Shown: piece after piece, positions 46,881-59,381 of the stretch | How the letters are laid out: each line of letters opens with the position of its first letter | Position numbering within the stretch: the first letter of the stretch is position 1 | DNA from: Ophiura sarsii | Lineage: Eukaryota; Echinodermata; Ophiuroidea; Amphilepidida; Ophiuridae | Direction of reading: 5' to 3' | Assembly: GCA_035610835.1 (NCBI GenBank) | Contig: CM069459.1 | Location: forward strand, 21,963,636 to 22,027,635 | Length of the DNA stretch: 64,000 nucleotides | Made by a program: the position numbers and the translations under genes | Notes under the pieces: generated by a model | The model's database searches: none | What the model was told of the DNA's origin: nothing | Seen by the model: only the letters and a program-made list of their open reading frames with translations

Positions 46881-48170
46881 AGATATCAACTTGATTTAAA
46901 GCAAATAACGTGCAATTGGTATGTCAATTAAAATGGGACAACTTTTAATGCAGTATATTAATTTGACAAACTCATGTTATGCTATATTTTACGTTGGGCT
47001 TATATACATTCCAACACAAATAGTCATATTATAAAGAATCACGATGCATATAATATATTTGCAAAACATGTCAATTCTAGTGGATATTCTTTAATTAATA
47101 GTAGCATTGCCGAGCTGAAGGTTTGATTTGACGGTGTTTAAAGGTAGATGTTCCGATTTTCAACTTGAAGTTTTCTATTCGACATGAAAGGTCATCCTCA
47201 AAAAAGTCGTATTCCAAAGTTTGAGTTGCATAACTCTAATGGTTCTTATTTTAGACGCACAAGATGCCTTGAAATGTGCCCATTGAGTTGTACACAAACT
47301 ATATTGGTGGTTACCACTTTTCGCGGTAATTCGATGTTATTTCACCGATTTCTTTGTAATCATACTGATTTGGACTGTCAAATTTCAGTATGTTAATCAG
47401 AAAAATATGATCTTTCATATGATATGAAAATCTCCATATGTTTGAGAAAAATCTGTGTTATGAAAATGTGATCGGGTCATCTACCTTTAAGTAATGTCAA
47501 TATAATTAGAATTTTTCATCATTTTTAGATTTTTACCGTTGGACATACATTATTCATATTTATTCTAAAATAGTGCAAAATATGGTTTGTCTATATGGAA
47601 CTCAATAAAGGATCTAACTTCAATTATATATACTTATTCTATTGACATGACATATAACACATTTTGTCAATATGCTAGGTTGCTATTATCTATGTGTGAT
47701 TAATTCCCATTGAAGTGCGCAGACAATATGTGTTGAATAGATGAAAGATATTCATATACTTATAATTTAGTTTTCAATACTATAAGGAACTAAATCAAGG
47801 AACTAAATGAGGACCGTTCTCTTATGCAAAACACACACACAGCTAATTAATATCAAATCAAAATATGTAGTGATTAATTATGTGTTATACTGTACTAAGT
47901 ATCATGTGTTTCAAAATAGGTCTATCAAAAGTAAACCTGATATTGAGATATTAAAAAGTATCATTGACTCAAAAATCCAAGATGAAAAAAGCTATTTCTA
48001 TAAAACAAATCAAGTGAGCAATTTTGAAAACAAATGGAAAGGATTTATTTAATGATGAAATTGTACTTCTAAATATTAATATATAAGATAATAAGATTGT
48101 ACATTGAAAGTACTCATGTTAAAGGGTATACATGTATCATACTAAACAAGTGATGTAAGAAACTATCTCT
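46881..48170. other. No gene recognised
   Basis: AT-rich. The 70- and 81-codon open frames at 47,184 and 47,807 show no recognisable domain. Confidence 0.35.
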
Positions 48171-48177
48171 GTCCCAT

Positions 48178-48312
48178 TTGTCTCGTCTTGTCTGTCTTGT
48201 CTTGTCTTGTCGTCTTGTCTTGTCGTGTCATTGTAGGTCATGTTGTGGCGGGTCATGTCGTGGCGTGTCATGCCGTGGCGTGTCATGTCGTGGCGTGTCG
48301 TGTCGTGTGGTG
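48178..48312 (+). repeat. Compound microsatellite: TGTCT units then 15-bp GTCATGTCGTGGCGT units
   Basis: A (TCTTG)n-like tract passes into four copies of GTCATGTCGTGGCGT. Apparent cysteine- or tryptophan-rich frames here are translations of the repeat, not genes. Confidence 0.75.
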
Positions 48313-48721
48313 TCTATAAGTACTGTCTCAGCTACAACAACACGCCTAAGAACTTATCCGAAAATATGCATGTCATGTCAAAACTAGTTGTTATCAAAGA
48401 TAGCACAAAACTCAGATTTCTGTGAACAACAGTGAATCATGATGACAACTAGGTGTAATGCCTAGAATTGTGGGATCGACTCCATGGACATACAGATCCA
48501 ATAAATAAACTCTTACCACTTAAATTGGTTAGAAAAATACGAATTCATGCCGAATCCTAATCTTTTATTTAGTGGTATCTTGAGTCTAACTGAAAAGTCA
48601 ATTGGGGGGGGGGGGGGGGGGGGGGGGGTGCCCAGCTTGCTACACATCATGCAAGCAAGCTTCAAACTCATAATCAATTGGACTCCAAAAGGATAATGAC
48701 ACTCTTAACTTTAGACTTTAG

Positions 48722-49090
48722 TGGTCATCCCAGGACATTATCAGATGCAGGTGTGTTTGGATGAGATAAAACCACTTTATGACTGCTACTTGTTATGATT
48801 ATTACACGTATTTGGTTATAATATCAAATATGAAGTTATACGGGAGTTGAGTATTGCTATATATATATATGTAGATGTAGAAATTGTTGGTAATGCAGGA
48901 TATAGTCATCCAAGGTCATCAGATACCTGATGCAGGTATTTTTGGATGAGAAAAAAACCAAACAAGTTTATGACTGCTACTTTATTATTACACCTATTTG
49001 ATAATAATATCGAATATGAAGTTAACGCGCGATAAGGGAGTTGTGTATTGCTATAGGCCTGTATAGATTGTTGGTAATTCAGGATATAGA
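48722..49090 (+). repeat. Tandem duplication, period about 184 bp
   Basis: Two units share CATCAGATAC/GATGCAGG, TTTATGACTGCTACTT, AATATGAAGTTA, GTATTGCTATA and GTTGGTAAT...CAGGATATAG. Confidence 0.7.
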
Positions 49091-49407
49091 ATTATACAAA
49101 AACTGGGTGCTTTTATTCCATTGCTAGAACAGAAATAGGTAAAGACCTATGTTTAAAAAGAACCTTCTGGAAACAGCTTGGGCCACTTATGGTTAAATCC
49201 TCTAATTTGTCCATAATCCCTAAATATAGTAACGATTAATTATCAATGAGGAATTGGAGGCCTATCATCCTATTGAACAATGTTGAATGTTGACTATAAC
49301 TACGGTCAAAACGATCGCTAACAGGTCAAAAATGGTTGAAGTCGACTTATTTTTTATATTTTTCTCAACCTTCCCAGCTCGATAATGGTACAATATTTTT
49401 TTTCTAG

Positions 49408-49705
49408 TATCGTCTGATTCTGGAACACAATTGTGTTCCAATATCGAACGATACTGGAACGTTTTTATGTTCCAGTATTGAGCGATACCGGAAGGCTACA
49501 TATGTTACCAGTAGTGATTTGTCTTTAGTGTTTGACGATACTGATAAATTGGGATTTCTGCCATCTTTCTTGTTCAGCGCTACGATCTCGATGTAGCAGC
49601 GCTATACAGCATTATTATAAATGCTTCTATGTATGCATGTATTTGACGATACTGATAAATTGTGTTCGTCTGAAACTGGAACACCCAGTATCGTCCGATA
49701 CTGGA
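49408..49705. repeat. Array of palindromic TCCAGTATCG words
   Basis: Repeated palindromes with the cores GTTCCAGTAT and CGATACTGGAAC recur 30-50 bp apart. This is the word family seen at 12,918-13,068. Confidence 0.6.
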
Positions 49706-49720
49706 ATATGTTATATGTTA

Positions 49721-49995
49721 TAGTGAAGCAGACAGATCAAAGGCGCAAGGAAGGTTGTGTTATATTCTTTAAGAAATATATACTATAATATAGTATTTCT
49801 TAAAGAATATAACACTAATGCAGCCATCGAGAGTACTACAATAGTTATATTGTTAACGCCAGATAAGTAGAGAGGTTTCTAGTTAATCACCGATCTTTTT
49901 CCGATGCTTTTAACAATAGAACGAAATACCGTTGGAATATCGTTGTAAAATCGCTAGAAAAATGCTTTAAAATCACTGTAGAGTTTGGATATCGC
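49721..49995. mobile_element. Third copy of the foldback arm with a tight central palindrome
   Basis: It is related to the arms at 14,742 and 17,356. Its centre (about 49,757-49,817) is a near-perfect palindrome of GTTATATTCTTTAAGAAATA and its complement, with almost no loop. One arm is truncated at about 49,721. It suggests the ancestral element was a simple long hairpin. Confidence 0.65.
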
Positions 49996-50428
49996 CCCTA
50001 AGACTAAAAGTACAATTGTCCCGTCCACCACAATGATAATTACCCAGCATGCGATTATTTTTTGATGTGGCAGCTGCATGTGAATCACGCTGTTCAATGA
50101 CACCAGCTACACTATTAATCTGAGGTCAATGAAAACGAAAAAACAAAACATAAAACGATTAAAAAATATCAGCATACGGCTGCATGCTCGTAACTAGAAT
50201 TATTGTTTTAAGAGTTGTATATTATTTTTCAATCAGACAAACTTGAAAGAAAACCTTTGCACATCGTACAAGTATCAGATTACAGCGGACTTAATATATA
50301 GTTAATAAATGATATTTGTGAATTGATATGAAATATAAATTCACTGAATTTAAGGTGGCAGTCAACATTAAATGAACCTTGATTCAAAAGCCTAATCGAA
50401 GAGGTGGCAAGGGGCCGCCCTCTTCTTC

Positions 50429-51050
50429 AGGCCCTGTCACACTGTTGCGTGTAGAGCTGACCAGGCTTCTCGTTACATTGCGTTTTCGCGTCTGGGGACG
50501 CAATATTTTTGCTAAAAACGCAGTACATTTTAAACTGGACTCTTTATTGCGTACAGCTGGACGCAATCATTTTTATTCGTGTGTCAAGATAATTTTGCAC
50601 GTGTAAGCTTACAAGTATCAGATTTCGTGACAATCCGAATCAAAGTATTGATTGATAGGGATAGGTTAATTACAGGTAACATTTGAAAGTCATGACGGGT
50701 GTTGATGAGCCAGGCTCATCAGGGATTTTTGACTTGGACCCCATAATTTCTTCTCGGACCCCATAATTTTGAGAATTGGTAGATTATGGGGTCAAAGTGG
50801 ACCCCATAATATTTTTACCTAACGAGAAGCCTGGAGCTGACGTGTCATGTGCCCGACGTTATGGACATTTGGTGTAAGTTGTCATTCGTTCGTGATCTAT
50901 ATTTGTCATACGTTGTATTCTCTTAGCGGTTTGCAGAGGTACGCTTGGGTTTAGGAACATTTTGAGCATGTTTTAAAATTGTAAGCGGTCCTAACGTGCA
51001 AAACGTTCACGCGGCGAATGTTCAACACTACCTAGTGACAGGGCCTTTAA
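50429..51050. mobile_element. MITE with GGCCCTGTCACACTGT ends, interrupted (copy B)
   Basis: Counterpart of 18,401-18,665. The body is split by the element at 50,461-50,834. Confidence 0.7.
50461..50834. mobile_element. Nested element with 6-bp target duplication
   Basis: CCAGGCTTCTCGTTA at the left is mirrored by TAACGAGAAGCCTGG at the right. AGCTGA flanks both ends exactly. Copy A at 18,426 has the uninterrupted sequence (AGAGCTAACT), confirming insertion after the duplication. The superfamily is not assigned. Confidence 0.85.
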
Positions 51051-53156
51051 GAATTGCGATTTGTCAATTTCAATTTGTCAGATGATTTAACGGGAAGGTG
51101 AAGTTTATGAATCAACTCTACTTTACACTACTTTGAGATTTACGCGCACTAATGTGGTGTTCGAATAAATATTATTTGCCAGTTCTTGTATAGCACTTTA
51201 CAAATTGTTATCATCATGAAGCCATCAGAATCCTTTCGCTTATAGACGGCTCTAGACCACGCGAATAGATGAATGCAATTAGCCAATAGTCTCATAACTT
51301 AAGCACTCTATCTACAGGGGTTCCAGTTACACTCATATGAATTTCTTAGCGCAATTTAAGAGAAAAATCAGCCATGCGCTGCCTTTTCTCTGGTTTTAGC
51401 CCCTAAAATCCTCAGATTTGAAGGTTAAAAAAAAATCATAATTCAGCGATCAAATATCCTATAAATGTCGTTGTTGTAAAATGTAGCTGTTATTGTTATG
51501 CGTTTTTTTAGTATATAATTTATATATTTTTTAAAAATACCGTAAAGAGGATCTCGAAGTGAATTGTGCTAGTTTGGTTTGTTTTACAGTGCGTTAATTA
51601 TATTTTCGGCAAAAACAAACTTCTAACATGATCCCTGCATTGTTAATACTCCGGAAGCCCCACTCGATCAATTTCGTTAAAAGCCCGTAACGATAAGGTG
51701 ACTTCCATCCAAAAACTATCCAAAAAGTACGTTGATTGAATATCATTTGGGTGAGGATTTCCATCTAAAAAAAAATTGCCAATAAAAGCGCTTGTTGCTT
51801 GAGCCATAGAGATACATTAACAAACAGCTCGTTGCTCTGCACAAGTTTCTACCCATAGCTAGCTGCGAGCCGCTGTTTCTACACTTTAAGGGACTGTTAA
51901 TTATTTATGGTGGAGGGAGGGTTGGGACAAATTCGAGACTCATTATACACCCTGTGGCTCTAATGTCTCGACCGTTGATGATTATATAGATGTTTTACCA
52001 CCATATCGTCGATTTGCTGTCCAGAAGTCGCTTCATAGTAACAGTTTTTGAAGTCTATAGGTTTTAAGAAAACTTAGCCAATACTTTTATAACTCTTTAC
52101 TTGGTGTGGGTGTGTGTGTGTGATGTGCGTGCAACCATATAATTGTATAGTAAAAAAACACCCCTATCAAATATAATAGCTGTGCTGTCTACAATACGGG
52201 TAGTACGCACAGATATGTGTAGTGGCATGGCCTAATCTGGTTACAATAGTGAAGCAAGCAGAAACTCATTGAATTAACTGCTCTGCTTGAAACTGCCAAA
52301 AAAAGACACAACAAATTCATATAAAAATATAAAATGTGTGACGTCAAATTCGCGGCCGATTTCTAAAACAAATGACGAAAATCAAACAAGTGACGCTACG
52401 TAATTAAATTAATTAGTTAATCAATTAATTCCTTTATTTTTAAAACGGCACGATCAATATTTAAACGCCACGGTGATTATTTAGTGAATTATCTTTTAAA
52501 CATGATTTAATACCAAGAATTAGTTATTAGTCCTTTTTTATAATAACCAGTTCCTGGGCAGAAAACTGCTAATTTTGTGAACTATTTAATTTCGCAAAAA
52601 TTGCTAGTGCTTAAATTTGCGAAAATAATTACCTACAAAAATGGCAGTATATTTATAATGATATGTTTGTATGGTTTCGAATCGCAAAAATTAAGTATCC
52701 ATAAAATTGAAGCACTTTGGCAATTCACAAAAATAACTACCTGCAAATTAATTTATCACTGCATTTCTGTTCCAGATTTGGAAATATAACCCGATTTCCA
52801 GATGTGGTCATTTGCCTGGAGAGCATGTATACATACAGTCACGCACTCACGTATGAATGATTAGCAAATGCACCAATAGCATGCTTTTAGATACAGTCAC
52901 GTGTGTTTATTAGCATACGCATTGGCCAATGGCATTCCAGTATTTTGCTCTTGTGTCTCATTGCATGCATTCTGTTGAAATGCACGTTGTAGATTCATTT
53001 GTATTTTATTGTTAACTGAAATGTATATATTGAGAAGTTTAAATCAAATAAATAGCCACTATCTGACTGATTTGAGTAGAAGAAAGAAGTGTCCTGCTCG
53101 CTAGTAAGTATTGGATTCGCCAACAGGTTAGTGTGTTAGATAAACAATACTTCGTG

Positions 53157-53410
53157 GGTTGAGCGCCAGAAGGCCTTAACTAAAAAAGGCTATTTTGAGA
53201 TAATTAACTTTGAATATTTGGGACCCTACCTGTTACATTAGGTTGGGGCTATGTGGAATTGGCCATCATCTTTAATTGAGGGTGTTTTTGAGTTTTTATG
53301 ATTGTTTATAAGTCTTTATGTTTCTTAACTATGTGGGTTATGTGGAATATTTTGGTACCAAAATCTCATTTTGCCCAAAAGTTAAGTTACCGCCTTCTGG
53401 CGCTTAACCC
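53157..53410. mobile_element. MITE absent from copy A
   Basis: GGGTTGAGCGCCAGAAGG and CCTTCTGGCGCTTAACCC are inverted ends. The corresponding place in copy A (about 20,360-20,400) lacks it. About 254 bp, non-coding. Confidence 0.7.
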
Positions 53411-54091
53411 TCGTCTATTGTATTTGAAACCCATAATACCCACTATAATAGTAGACATTTCCTTAATCTTACCCACACGGAGTGTGAATTTGAAATGGGG
53501 GTTATCATTCTGTAATTGGCGACGCTTGAATTCTTCATTCCCTAAGGATTTCCACAGAAAAATGAAACAAGTAATAGAGCATGAGTCAAACATTTAACTT
53601 GTTCGTGACCCAAAGTATTACAAGCCTTTAGACTCCAATCTATCATTGTTTCTAAACACCATAATTGCCCTATTAGCTAGGACAAGTAAGATGTTATGAT
53701 TATACAGACTGGCTTGTATTACCCCATACAAAAACAGGCTGATATTAACTATACAGATCATAATAAAGACGGGAGAGTCAAAACATACGGAATAACAGAT
53801 TTGAGAGAATCAATGACGCTTTCGCTGATAGCGCATGCATGTAGACATTCAAAACATCACACCGAAAGCAATATTATTTGATTTGGCCTATCAAACCATG
53901 GATAAACAGTGATCCCTCTTGCGCATCGGCAAAGATTAGAATACCCTACCTTTAAATTCCACACCATTAAATGTCCCCGTTGAAGACATGAAGTGGTAGG
54001 GTATACAAAGTAGTTCCTGCTTGTTAGCAACAGTCGTACATGGGTCGACTCGAGTGGAAACATGGATTTAGATTCTACTATAGACACTAGT

Positions 54092-56463
54092 GGGCCGTAT
54101 TCTCGTACTAAACACGGTTTTAGCTATAAACCGTGTTTAACTAAACGCGTGTCTAACTTAAACGTGAGTTTATCCTTTAAACGTCGTGTTTAACAAAACA
54201 CGATTTTAAACTCTACAAATCTCGTTCCCAGAGTGGTCCTGTGTTGATTGTATATAGGTATTTAATTCATTGTGGCCCTAATGGAGTACAATAAATATGG
54301 ACCGAATGCCTTAAATACACGGTACTTTCAAAGACTACGCGATCCGCATGTCAGCTTGCACCGGGCACGGATGAGTGATCCTTCAAGGCATAAAGTTGGT
54401 GCGCGAGTTTAGTTAAACCAGGGAGGTGTTAAATAGAACGTCACGCGTTATGAACTCGCCTCCCAATAGGGTAGTGCCGTTACATTTTTTAGCTTTATGC
54501 TGTCATTTTCCTCAAATATTTTTAAAACCACAAAAGCTATCTCAACAAATTTGGTATCATTGTAAAGCCCTCATAACAAGCTATCTGCCTGCCAAATGGC
54601 ATTGGTATAGCTAATACAGAAAGGGAGATACAGCTGTTTGATGTTTGAGGACCAGGGGTGGTGCTGGAAGGGGTGCCGCTGGAAGGGGTGCCGCCTGTAC
54701 AAACTCAATGGGGATAATCCCATACTTTGTTCTTTTTACAATAACTAGTCATCCCCTAATGTTAAAAACACAATTTTGGTCCCATTTCAAAGGATATTTA
54801 GTAGTCTTTAAGTATGTGGTTCAACAGACTTGTCAACTATTATTAACAACTAATTAATTATGGATAAGACAATGATCATCAGCTTTCTTCCTATTCGCTA
54901 CACAGTCAACATGAATAATCAGCCTTAATTTACCGGATTTATAAAAATGACTATAACAGAAAAAGTGTTCAACCTATGATAGCAAAAGTATAAATTTTTG
55001 GAAAGCTTGTAACTAGAGGAATTCAGAAATGCAGTATGTATCAGGGAAGGGTTCTTCCTCAAACCAATAATTCTGAAAATTCTAAAAATATATAAAATAA
55101 AAATTGGAGATATTCACTAGCCGGTATAATTACCATACCGACGTAGTAACTTTGACAAATATATATCATCTAATGGGTAATTTCATGAGGAATTCAAATA
55201 TGTAAACAAATAATGATAGGGGTAGGTATAACAAATATATGGATCTCAAATTAAAAATTAAAAAACTCTGATATTTTCCGAACATTTCCGATCATACCAT
55301 TTAAGTTCTTGGTCGTACTATAATTTTAATGGCATATTTGGTTTTCTCATGCAATTTCCCTTCAGAAAATGTATACTTTTACTACCTCAGGGGGGTATAC
55401 AAGCAAATATAAATGTGTAAAGTTAAAATCATGTCGCGAGAGCCAAAATCCGTACGTAACGCGAAAGGAGGCGAGCTTAAAACACATGACCAGAAAGGAG
55501 AGTGCACGAAGAGGCAATCTATTGTCCGCACGTGCGTTATGCCCATTAGTTATCAATGCCCGGGATTAGCATTAAGTTAATCCGTTAGATGATGATCGAT
55601 CGCCGAGACTCGAACCAAATGGACATTTTACTGACCCACAAGACATTGCTTCAGCGACACCTACATCAAGACCTAGTGCCGCACACATTAATGTTATCCA
55701 CAGACTGAAGTACTTCCGGTACTTTTTCCCGAAATTGTCACACATTTTTTAACATTTGGGCCAACTTGGGCCTTAACAACATTAAATGCAATAGATGCGG
55801 AAAATAGTCTACTTTAATTTGCTTTATGTTATAATGTCCGCACTTATCCGCGTAAAAATATGATAACAGTATGAACAATAAGTGTTTTATACTTATAAAT
55901 TGTGGGGAATAACTTTCGCTATAATCGTCCAATTTTTAGCGCGTTTTTGCTGTCATAACTCGTAACTTCGCAAGGAATTAGATACTGGCGAAATTTATTT
56001 ACTGGCCGGAATTACCACACGAAGAAATGTTCTCGAAAATGTTTCTCCGCTAAAGGTCACAACCGGTCGTTTTCAAAACAGGTCCCTAGTACGATCAAGC
56101 AGAGTGATGCGCGGTCGACTGTGACAGAAACTCGTAACGCAGGCTTCTAATGAATAGGATGCTTGGAGTGGTAGGGTCTTTCATGGTAACTGACTGGTAC
56201 AAAGGCGTAATCGGATAAGTGGTACTTGAGAGGGTGCTCGAATTGGATTTAAAATGTCGTGCATTCTCCTTTCTATTTAACACCTCCCTGATTAAACTAC
56301 CCCCGTACCCTTGTTTAAAGTTAGACACATTTTGGTGAGTTATACGCGTATTTAAGTAAAACAAATGTACGATAATTGCGTTTAGTTAAACGCTGTGTCT
56401 AAAGTCAAAGTTAGACGCGTGTTTAGCTTAAAACCGTGTTTAACTACGTACGAGAAGACGGCC
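54092..56463. mobile_element. 2.4 kb inverted-repeat element
   Basis: GGGCCGTATTCTCGTAC at the left is mirrored by GTACGAGAAGACGGCCC. Mirrored inner blocks (AACCGTGTTTAACTA, and TTAACACCTCCCTG at 56,278 against CAGGGAGGTGTTAAAT at 54,419) show long composite arms. No transposase frame. It lies within a larger stretch that copy A lacks. Confidence 0.7.
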
Positions 56464-57152
56464 CAATGTCTCTAGCTCTTCAACTATGAGCTAGAGCGAT
56501 GAGCTAGAGCGTACAAACGAAAAAGTGTTACCTTATTTAGATAATATAGAGACTCTCCCATTTAATGATTTCTAAAATGGTAATGGAATTATTATACAAG
56601 ATATGTTCTAAGCTTTACTGTAGGCGAATTAATGCTGTTCATTTGTATTCATATTTTGTGGGAAAGATCACCGCCAATCAGGACCGTGGGAAATTGCTTT
56701 GACTCAGGTTACTAATCCAGGGTGGTCCAGCAGGGTGGTCAACCCCCTCCCCTCTTCTACTTCTAACTATAATTTGGTTGAATTGCACTCATTCGTTTAA
56801 ATTCGGTGGAATTTAAGTGGTGTAACTCCATTTCTATCAAATTTCAAGCCGTCGTTCGGGGAAATCGGTTATAGAAATAGAAAATGTTTGTGCAGGAATA
56901 TCATTTCACCTCCCGTTTGAAACAAAAATATACCTAAATCATGGTCAAATTCATAAATATAGAACTAGAAAAACGCGCAAAAGAAAATAGGCCAAAATGA
57001 TGTAAAGTCATACGAGGGGAATAGAGTTCAAAGCCCCCCCCCCCCAACCCCTACCAGAGATACCTTGGATATGCCACTGGCGATTACTGGTTTGCATGCA
57101 CAGGACACAAGAAGCGCTAATCGCTCCATTATCTTAATTTTGAAAGAAGTAT

Positions 57153-57664
57153 AGACCATTTCAAATCCGAAAATATACGATCGGTTCCGAATGTTTCCGA
57201 TTAGCCGAGTGTTTGACACTCGTTCCATGACCTGTCAGCTCCTGACAGGTCATGGCCATGTGCCGGAGAAAAACAAACGTGTTTTTCACCCGTCTGCCCG
57301 TGTGGTAGATTGCGCTGGTGTTGGTGATAGATTGTATCCCTCACAAAGTTTATGTTGCGGCATTTCAGTTACAAAAACGAGTGAGATGAAAGAGATTTGG
57401 GGTAATATTTTCACTTTTTACCGTCTGCTCGATACATTTGGAATTTGTCCGTCTGCGCCTTTGTTGATAAAAAAACAAAATAGTCTCGTTCCACGTTTTA
57501 CTTCTCATGTGTGCACGCGTGTATGTGAACATAGTAAATCACTGAGGCGGACAAATAACTAGGACAATGCTGTGAATGCGATCGACTGTTGCGAAGAACG
57601 CGCAACGCACCTACTCCACGTGACCTGTTTTTCCGAAGATTTCCGATCTCAATTTGAAATGGTC
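57153..57664. mobile_element. MITE with empty site in copy A
   Basis: AGACCATTTCAAAT and ATTTGAAATGGTCT are the ends. Copy A reads straight through at AAGTATTGGGATCAGC (20,800-20,815), so this inserted after duplication, with AT probably duplicated. A 31-bp perfect palindrome (arms CCATGACCTGTCAG and CTGACAGGTCATGG) lies at 57,227-57,257. The 123-codon frame inside has no known domain. Confidence 0.7.
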
Positions 57665-57908
57665 TATGGGAATCAGCAACGCACAGGAAATGTTTTGCTT
57701 GTTGTGACGGTGATTATCTGGCTACAAATGCCTAAAAGAAAGTATCATAATAAAGAGTATACTCACATAAGGGCATCATCAGACTAGTTGATATATGTTC
57801 TCTTCACTGGATTTTATAGCGACAGCCTCCGTAATACTTGTAGAATGAATTAAATCTATACTTAACATGCTAGATACATCTTTGATCAACAATTTTGCCA
57901 TAACAGTT

Positions 57909-57980
57909 AATCCAGTTTAGCATAGTGGCCACGTCCTAAGGTTCCAACACAGGAATCCGAGGTTCGATTCCCTACAAACC
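57909..57980 (+). repeat. tRNA-derived SINE head, copy B
   Basis: Counterpart of 21,527-21,600, with TTTAGCATAGTGGCC and GAGGTTCGATTCC retained. The anticodon region differs between the copies, which argues against selection as a tRNA. Confidence 0.5.
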
Positions 57981-58019
57981 GAATCAATATAATTATAAAA
58001 TAGCTGTTATAACATACAC

Positions 58020-58720
58020 TGCCGCGCATAAGTATTTCTCCCCTTGGAAGCTTGCAAGTTATCAATGTGTTGTCGACAAAGTATTAAACCATCAGACCCA
58101 ATTACCATTTCATTATGTTCATTGTACATTTTATACCAATAAATTCATATTTCCTATTCAGATTCATGAATTAAAAGCATTACAAGTCATGATTTTATCG
58201 AGCAAGTCAAAATGCCAATGTAAAATCGCTGTAGTAAATCATCTCATGAATATCAATTAGCTCATTATCGGCAGTGTAACGCTATGGGAATTTTCAACTG
58301 AGAACAACTGGTGATGGAAAACACGTGCAGAAACTTTTAAAATGATAATTGACATGCGCAGTTTATTGGAATACATTTAGAAATAAACATACCTAGGATT
58401 ATTTAGTTATTATGAACCTTGTACAACCACCGAATTTAAATACGAGATGTTTAAAGATGAAAATTCCCCAAACAAAATTTCTTCTAAAAGTGGCACAAAC
58501 TGAGTGTTTGTTGTTAATCAAACATATTTTTAAATTGAAAAAAGTAAACTCAATCAAATAAACGGCATTTGAAAGCAAAATAAATTATTCTATATAATAT
58601 AAAGATTACAGCTAAATACTGAGTAATCAATGACAAATGCTTAATATGGCGTTCATTTCGATCGGGGTTCAGTAATCAAAAGCATGATCAAGTATTACAC
58701 GTTATACTTCGTCGTATTTT
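58020..58720. other. No gene recognised; upstream of a signal-peptide exon
   Basis: AT-rich with no frame of note. It would be intron or promoter of the gene whose exon begins at 58,725. Confidence 0.35.
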
Positions 58721-58724
58721 TCAG

Positions 58725-58824
58725 ATATAGTTTTACCATTCAACGATGAATAGTGTCCATGTTATCGCGTTTGTTGCAGTGCTGACTCTGGCATTTACAG
58801 AGAGTACACACGTGTCCCTAGAAG
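58725..58824 (+). CDS. Signal-peptide exon of a secreted protein, 3' partial
   Basis: The acceptor TATTTTTCAG ends at 58,724. After 21 nt with an in-frame TAG, the ATG at 58,746 opens a classic signal peptide with hydrophobic core V-I-A-F-V-A-V-L-T-L-A-F, followed by T-E-S-T-H-V-S-L-E. The exon ends in phase 1 at G/GTAGGT (58,825), or less likely at GTAATT four bases later. The gene's remaining exons were not found before the window ends. The phase-1 junction completed by a first base G matches the phase of the three-finger exon at 6,927, so a second three-finger gene is possible, but only by inference. The in-frame stop just upstream fixes the start. Confidence 0.6.
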
Positions 58825-59381
58825 GTAGGTAATTTGTCACAACACCAGCTTAAGGGGGACTTAAGGAAGTTTAGGTCACCTCAACTCTATTTGTTAGCCC
58901 AACCTTATATTAGCATAAACAGACAATCATAAGAGGTTGATCAGTTATGTACGTCATGAGGGTCAATATGTCACAGCCCTGCTGTGCCACGTCCTGACCT
59001 TAGCGTACACGTACATACGTAGAATCATACATTTAGCTTATTGTCATTGTCCATTTGAAATGTCCAGAAACTATATAATAATTGTTATTTCCATCCCTTT
59101 TTTTGGCTTCAGTTAAGTGTAAGAGGATGCCAAGGTTTTTTTGTTGTTGTCTGAGCACAAGGATTAACAACAAAATGCATAGTTCACCCTATATGTTTCA
59201 AAGGTGTGGTCGAGCCGTAAGGCGCGCTGTACCGTTGGTCGGGAGTTTTCATCAAAGCACAGAATCGTAGATTTAAGTCGCCTTGAAACCAGGATATCTT
59301 GCTTGCCCAAACAAGTTCCTATCTAGGTCGGAGATTCTACAATGCATCTTTCTTGTAATTGTGGACTAAGCACGAGCACTA

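Larger units (their letters stand above)
49720..58015 (+). repeat. Segmental duplication, copy B
   Basis: Colinear with 17,356-21,620 in direct orientation but about twice as long. Most of the extra length is insertions with inverted ends (50,461-50,834; 53,157-53,410; 54,092-56,463; 57,153-57,664). A further stretch (51,343-52,318) is also absent from copy A. No gene was recognised. The last shared block is the tRNA-like sequence ending near GCTGTTATAACATA. Confidence 0.8.

Noticed and set aside
48178..48387. Cysteine-rich frame of 69 codons resembling a small secreted peptide
   Set aside because: The cysteines arise from the TGTCT and TGTCGTGG microsatellite; there is no signal peptide of normal composition.
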